Assembly: GCA_022495995.1 (NCBI GenBank)
Contig: JAFEMH010000339.1
Location: forward strand, 310,001-374,000
Direction: 5' to 3'
Origin: Adenophora triphylla var. japonica
Taxonomy: Eukaryota > Streptophyta > Magnoliopsida > Asterales > Campanulaceae
DNA: 64,000 nucleotides
Shown here: one piece after another, positions 58,788 through 64,000 of the stretch
How positions within the stretch are numbered: the stretch's first letter is position 1
How the letters are laid out: the number at the start of each line of letters is the position of its first letter
The notes under the pieces: generated by a model
Database searches by the model: none
What the model saw: the letters and a program-made list of their open reading frames with translations, nothing else
What the model was told of the DNA's origin: nothing
Translations under genes and position numbers: made by a program

Positions 58788-61390
58788 TGTGGGCTCCTCC
58801 CAACTCCCGGAACCTTTAAACTCGTGTCCCATGATGGGGAGTCCCAAATATCATTTAAAAAAAACTTTTCTTTACTTTAACTTGAAAAGTTACTAACCCT
58901 TTTTACAAAACAATTTCAAAATAACCTCTTTACTCGGAGGCAATATATCAACGTGTTTAAACCAAACACAACATGTTTTTACAACTATACAACTGGAAAG
59001 GCTTACACAAGCCAACCATAAAACAAACCAATCCCAAACTGAATTACAACACAACTCAACTGAAACATGTTTATAAAAGTTTTATATACAAAACCTTTCC
59101 CCAAAAGAATAACAATCATGACAATCCCAACTCCCCAAATCAACACATATCCTGACAACCCCAAAAGAAGTCCAAACTCCTCCCCGGCCTCACCGGTCCG
59201 GTCCTCCTGTCTCAGCGGGATCTAAAACAATAAAGGGAGAAGGGGTGAGATAAAATCTCAGCAAGCTATTATGTATGCAACAATATGCCATACAAGATGC
59301 AATACATAAACAGGTTGCTCAACAAATATACAACACCAAATAGGTTGCTCAATAACCACATTGGGAAAAACAATAAACACTTTACGTTACCTTTCCCTTT
59401 ACCTTTTCCATCTGAAGCATATGTAGTACTACGGTGGGAGTCATACTCTCTCATTTTGTGAACTGCTAGTGCATATCCACATCTTATACGACCCCTTACA
59501 GAGATCCATATAAGCTACCTCGCTATCTTGTGAATGGTCGTGCCTATCCACAAAAGTTGTACCCCCTCTCCATGGCCATAGAAGGGAGTGAACGGTCACA
59601 AGTATAAGGACATCCAAGCACCTTATGAAATATCTTCTCATAAGTGATTGTATTCCCTATACCCCCGAATCTCAGCTGATACAACCATGTTCAAGCACAT
59701 AACAGATACTTGAATTTAAGTCCACCCCATGGGACATCTACATATATATATATATATAACATGGTACTGCAACTCATGTTAAACCAATCACCATAGTGAA
59801 CATACATTTCAACACTATTGAATAACAACAATCCAATGATATGGTATTAATACTCATGCTCAACTAATGAAACAATGCAACACGTATTTAAGCACTATGT
59901 GCACAACCAACTATGAACAGGTAAGCACTTATGTCACCAAGTATATCACATAAGTCCTACATATTCGTTACACAATATGGAAACCAGTAACAGGGTATCA
60001 TCACTCCTGTCCAAACCAATGAAGTAGGGCACTATACATTTTATGCACTGTAAGAACAATTAACCCTATACATGTCACCACGTAAGGGTACAATATCATA
60101 TAAGTAACCCTACGCGTTCACAATACAACATTAAATACCTTCTCTAAAGGTTCCAAGTTCAAATACCAAGCTTTATCAACTTTGGTTCAAGTTCCACCAT
60201 TGCCTTTCAAGCATTTTCAGATCAATATTAAGCCCTTTCCTATCTCATTTTGGCCCAATTCAAACTCCATTATATAGTACTAAAGTTGTAATAGAAGTGT
60301 AGTTAAAGAGGCATTAATTCCATACTCATTTGCTTAGGTCCACAAGCCTACAAAGTCAGCCCCAGAAACCTGTCCTGGGCACGAGTCGTTCCCAAACCCT
60401 GCACGACTGCTTCATTTTTCACGACTAGTGATCCTAAAGACCACTTATGTCGCACGACTTGGGATGTCATGGTCACGACTTGTGCTTAAGGGCACGAGTC
60501 ATGCCCAACATCTGAAACCCAGACTGAAGCTGTTTTTCACATAACAGCGAAGGCATAGAACTCAGTTACTCCTACCCAGCTGGACCAAGTCACCAACACC
60601 AGTATATAAACAGGTTTTGGACCAAAATCTACTCCCTTCATAACCCATAAAACATGTATACAACATATACAAATTAAACCAATTTATACTACCACCCCTT
60701 TTCATGTTCATACACCCTACTTGTCTTGATTCCATTTTAAACATCCAAATAACTCACCAAAGTTATCACAAACCATTCACGTGTTCACAATATCATTATT
60801 AAACACGAAATGAATAGTTATAACAAAGAATCATAATAACTTACCAAACTTTGCCGAAATAAAAATATGATTTAATCGGCTATTCTTGTTCTATTCAACT
60901 CACTGATCACAATATGAAATCAGAATTTGAAACAGAGTAATGGGTGAATTTCTGCGAATTTTTGAAGGTAACCCTAGGTTTATGGGTTGATACATAATAC
61001 TGAGGAGAGAAAGAGAAGAACTGAGGAAGAAAGCTTCTGAGGGAAGCTTTTAAGAAGATTTATATCAAATTTTCCAACTAAGCTCCTCCAAGTTCTAGCT
61101 AGCTACACTTAACCACCCTAAACTTATTTTTACACATTAGCTCCTCATACTTTTTATAACACTTTCAATTCAAAATTCAATTGTTATAACTTTAATACAC
61201 AATTTCCCATTGCCTTCATTTAGACATTATATATTAAAAACCAATTTAACAACATCTAAAGTCATATAAATGACCAAATAAACACATAAACAATCCAAAT
61301 AGCATATAATGCATAATAGGGAATGCAATACACCCCAACCCCACGTGCTCCACGTGTGACCAAAATGTGCCTAGGTTTAGGGTCGTGACA
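58788..61390 (-). repeat. 5' LTR of the Tekay element, complete
   Basis: 2603 bp with TG...CA termini. Contains repeated CACGAC/GTCGTG motifs at 60374-60505. Confidence 0.92.
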
Positions 61391-61982
61391 TTACGTGCGT
61401 GAATAGCGGCTGTGGAAGTAAGGAATTCTTTGTGTTCTTGGCCAAGCCTGCCAAGGATACATTTAATAAGGACTGGATCACCAGCGGCAGTTAGTGCATC
61501 AGCAATTGATGATGCACGGAGGAGATAATCTAAAATGGGTGTCTCGACCGCCTTCTTGAGATCACGCAATTTCTCCTTCAAAGTCTCAATTTGGAGGAGC
61601 AAAGTAGCCCCAAATCTTTTTGCTAACACTACCCAAGCAGCAGGAGCAGCGTCAATAGAGTTGAGATAGGGTTGAATGGCTGGTGTAACTGTACCTTTTA
61701 ACTAGCCGCACATGAGATATGTAGCAGACTTCCATACGTTATGCTTAAGGTTCTTAGATCCGTCCGCAAGAGTGGCTGCAGGTTTTTCAGGGTCAACAAA
61801 AAATAGCAAACCATTAATGCAGAGAAGGGTTTTGAAAAGGGTACTCCACTTTACATAATTTTCCTCGGTGAGATAGCTTGCCTCATGATGGCAGTAGGAT
61901 TAAAGAATATCAGTAAGGGAGTTTCTGAGGATGAAGAAGTGCCCATAACCCTGGACGAATTTGAGCCTGGAGTAGCAGACAT
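61391..61982 (-). pseudogene. Copia-type gag (UBN2-like) fragment
   Basis: ATG at 61982 on the minus strand (MSATPGSNSSRVMGTSSSSE). With frame changes it continues to LAKRFGATLLLQIETLKEKL, TPILDYLLRASSIADALTAA and LGRLGQEHKEFLTSTAAIHA, where the Tekay element interrupts it. The pattern LxxLK...DYLxxxxxxADxLxxxG...LxxLxxEYxxF is that of plant Ty1/copia gag. One stop and one shift near 61700-61900. The rest of the copia element is not in the window. Confidence 0.8.
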
Positions 61983-62042
61983 GATATTGCGAAGAACAGA
62001 AGAGAGAAAGGGGTAAGAGAACCGAAAGCTGGATCGGGTTAG

Positions 62043-62052
62043 ACTAATACCA
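62043..62052 (-). promoter_or_regulatory. Primer-binding site of the copia remnant
   Basis: Minus strand TGGTATTAGT, next to the presumed LTR end (TG at 62053 on the + strand). Confidence 0.65.
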
Positions 62053-62263
62053 TGTAAAAGTTCATGCAGTCAAGAAGAAACATGAGACGGAGGCGTGGGA
62101 ATAATTTTCTGTGTGTTTATTTCATCAGTGAAGTGTACAATATTTAAATCAATAGCTTTGTAGAAGTATACTAGGTAACTATGACTCAATCCTATACTTA
62201 GATTATGGGCACAATTAATTACAATAGTAACCCAAAAATACAATGATATATCTTCCTAAATAC
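62053..62263 (-). repeat. Copia LTR fragment
   Basis: Extends from the primer site; interrupted by the hAT MITE and probably resumes at 63050. The outer end is not determined. Confidence 0.55.
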
Positions 62264-63041
62264 TAGGGGTGTAAGTGGTTCTGTTCAAACCGCGGTTTGA
62301 GACCGAACCGAACCAAACCATGTGGTTTGATTTGGTTTTCAAGTATGAATGGTTCGGTTTGGTCTCAAATATTTACAAACCGCATGGTTCGGTTTGGTTT
62401 GTGGTCTAACCCTCCCAAACCAAACTAAACCAAACCAAACCAAACCAAATCGCGGTTTGAGACCGCGAGACCGAACCACCAAACCGAACCGCGAGATCAA
62501 ACTGCCAAACCGAACCACATTACATAAACTAATCCTAACCCTTGTTTTGTATCTTATTTAATATTTTTGTATCTTTATTAAAATTAACATAAACTAATCA
62601 TAACCCCCATTTTGTATTTTATTTAATATTAATTTCATCATTTGTTATCTTCATTACGACACATAAATAATCAAGTTCTCTCCACGATCGCCATTGTAAA
62701 GTGTTTTTCTTCCTTCTACCTCTCTCTTCCTCTAGTCTCTTAAACACTCGCATTTTTCGCTCTTCCTCCATGATCACGAAAAATTTAAACAATATGAAAA
62801 TGAGTTGCGGTCTGAATCGTGATTTGAACCGTAGTCTAAATAATAGTCTGAACCACGGTCTGGACCGCGGTCTGAACCGTATAATTGAACCACGATTTGA
62901 ACCAAACCGAACCAAACCATAGCGGTTTGGTTTGGTTCGGTTTGAATTTTTTCATGGTTCGGTTCGGTTTGAAATTTTTCCAAATCGATGACTAGTGGTT
63001 CGGTCTGTAAATTCCCCCAAACCGAACCATTTACACCCCTA
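62264..63041. mobile_element. hAT-type MITE, 778 bp
   Basis: Terminal inverted repeats TAGGGGTGTAAGTGGTTC and GAACCATTTACACCCCTA. Exact 8-bp target duplication CTAAATAC at 62256-62263 and 63042-63049. The interior is full of GGTTCGGTTTGG / CCAAACCGAACC subterminal repeats. No transposase ORF. Confidence 0.93.
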
Positions 63042-63074
63042 CTAAATACACCCTATCATATAATATGTCTAATA

Positions 63075-63450
63075 AAAACTACCTCAAAAAATATGATATT
63101 TACAAAAAAAAACATGTAAGTTGTGATATTACAAAAAATTACTTTTCTTTTCTTTCTTTTTAAAATTTTTTTTTGTCTTTTCAGTTAAAATAACTGATAA
63201 ATGCATTCATCAGTTGTTTATAACTGATAAATGCATTTATCAGTTTCTTAAAGGGTATTTTGTACTTGGTTTTTTAATTAAGCAACTGATAAATGCATTT
63301 ATAACATTTATCAGTTATTTAAAAAAAAAATTAAAAAAAAAAGTAATTTTTTGTAATATTCAAAAGAGTTTTTTTGCAATATCCAACTTGTGTGTGTTTT
63401 TTTTTTTTTTTTTTTTTTTTTTTTGTAATATCTATCTTTCAAAAGTAGTT
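63075..63450. mobile_element. Palindrome-rich AT-rich MITE-like element
   Basis: Inverted ends: about 63112-63150 (GTAAGTTGTGATATTACAAA) against 63345-63395 (reverse complement GTTGGATATTGCAAA and ATTACAAAAAATTAC). The interior has three copies of a CTGATAAATGCATTTATCAG palindrome (63192-63215 with one mismatch, 63222-63245 perfect, 63284-63317 expanded). Superfamily not determined; no clear target duplication. Confidence 0.55.
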
Positions 63451-64000
63451 ATTGATAAATGCCCCATATGGAAAGGGAGGAAAGATTTCTCCTTGGAGGC
63501 TGGTGAAAAATTGTCATTGGAGCAGGAACGTTATAAATAACTAGTGTAACATTCTTGCATTATGATACTTTGACAGTAAATTTAAACAAACCAAAGTAAG
63601 AGCCTATAACTATGAAAATAAATTTTTGAAAATAAATTTTAAAGGTAAATAATTCAAAAACAAAAATTGACAATCATTTTGCATTTTCAAATATATGTGT
63701 AAAGCCACTTCTTTTTACACAACATTTCACACCTCTAAAAAATACTCTCCATCAATTAAATGAGAGAGCCTGTTCATGCCCCCCCCCCCCTACCTTAGTT
63801 TCGACAAATTTGCACTATGTAGAAATTCCAAGCTCCATGACATATTTAATCTTAAAATAATCTTGATCCCATATACTTTGTATGGTTAGGATCATTGTAG
63901 GTCATAACAAAAATCACAATCAACACGGATAAAAGAAAAATTCAGACAAAATTAATCATAATTTACATAATCAACAGAATCGCAACCTCACCCAGTTACG
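63451..64000. other. Unassigned AT-rich DNA
   Basis: No supported gene or repeat. A C10 run is at 63780-63790. Confidence 0.4.

Larger units (their letters stand above)
52786..61390 (-). mobile_element. Tekay-type chromovirus (Ty3/gypsy), 3' LTR truncated
   Basis: Minus strand: 5' LTR 61390-58788 (TGTCACGACCC start), 2-nt gap, tRNA-iMet-type primer site, gag, pol with a C-terminal chromodomain-like segment, polypurine tract, then a partial 3' LTR 54201-52786. The chromodomain after integrase and the TGTCACGACCC terminus fit the Tekay/Del clade. LTR copies differ by about 2% by eye. Stops and a frameshift in gag-pol mean it is not autonomous now. Confidence 0.9.

Noticed and set aside
62349..62922. 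Small ORFs inside the hAT element
   Set aside because: Composed of subterminal GGTTCGGTTTGG repeats; no transposase similarity.
63214..63540. 108-aa ORF rich in Phe/Lys
   Set aside because: Driven by poly-A and poly-T runs in an AT-rich element.

Overview
The window is a repeat-dense stretch of a land-plant nuclear genome, almost certainly a eudicot. It holds nested LTR retrotransposons from end to end, and I found no ordinary host gene, tRNA, rRNA or CRISPR array. The evidence for a plant is Ty3/gypsy elements of the Tat (Ogre/Retand-like) lineage with a second RNase H and antisense plant-mobile-domain genes, a Tekay-type chromovirus with a tRNA-iMet primer site, a copia remnant, and a hAT MITE with an 8-bp target duplication.

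Layout. (1) 1-6629: element A (+), the 3' part of a Tat-like element: antisense DUF7745-like gene, antisense PMD gene, a long ~33-bp tandem array, 3' UTR and the first ~360 bp of a 3' LTR. (2) 6630-27191: element B (-), same family, joined head-to-head with A so that ~6 kb arms form a giant inverted repeat. B runs from its 5' LTR (25194-27191) through primer site, gag, two protease-like modules, RT, RNase H and integrase to the PMD/DUF7745 gene pair and the tandem array. (3) 27192-30668: element C (+), same family: array, 3' UTR, polypurine tract and a full LTR. (4) 30669-~52785: element D (+), a related but distinct family: RNase H and integrase, then antisense DUF7745 and a four-exon antisense PMD gene, structured 3' UTR arrays and 3' LTR. 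It is interrupted at 38344-49506 by a young non-autonomous 11.2-kb element (LARD-like) with near-identical LTRs and an exact AGTCC target duplication. (5) 52786-61390: a decayed Tekay chromovirus (-), its 3' LTR truncated against D's LTR. (6) 61391-64000: a copia gag/LTR remnant carrying a hAT MITE and a palindrome-rich AT element, then unassigned AT-rich DNA.

How parts work together. In the Tat-like elements gag-pol reads from the LTR, while two accessory genes (PMD and DUF7745) read the opposite way from internal promoters. The most striking signal is one palindrome, GTCCG-N2-CGGAC, placed upstream of all three transcription units: the LTR TATA box, the PMD start and the DUF7745 start. It has one preferred centre in family A/B/C and another in D, as expected for a shared regulatory site that changed together. 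A second signal is RNA-like structure: a CTACG...CGTAG box with covarying inner stems follows pol and precedes the 3' LTR, and many unrelated tandem-repeat monomers contain a short hairpin.

Caution: from 1 to about 25.3 kb, CAG/CTG triplets are replaced by CG-containing strings compared with the same-family copy C. This looks like a base-calling artefact at methylated CHG sites, so frameshifts in A and B should not be read as biological decay without re-sequencing. All alignments were done by eye.
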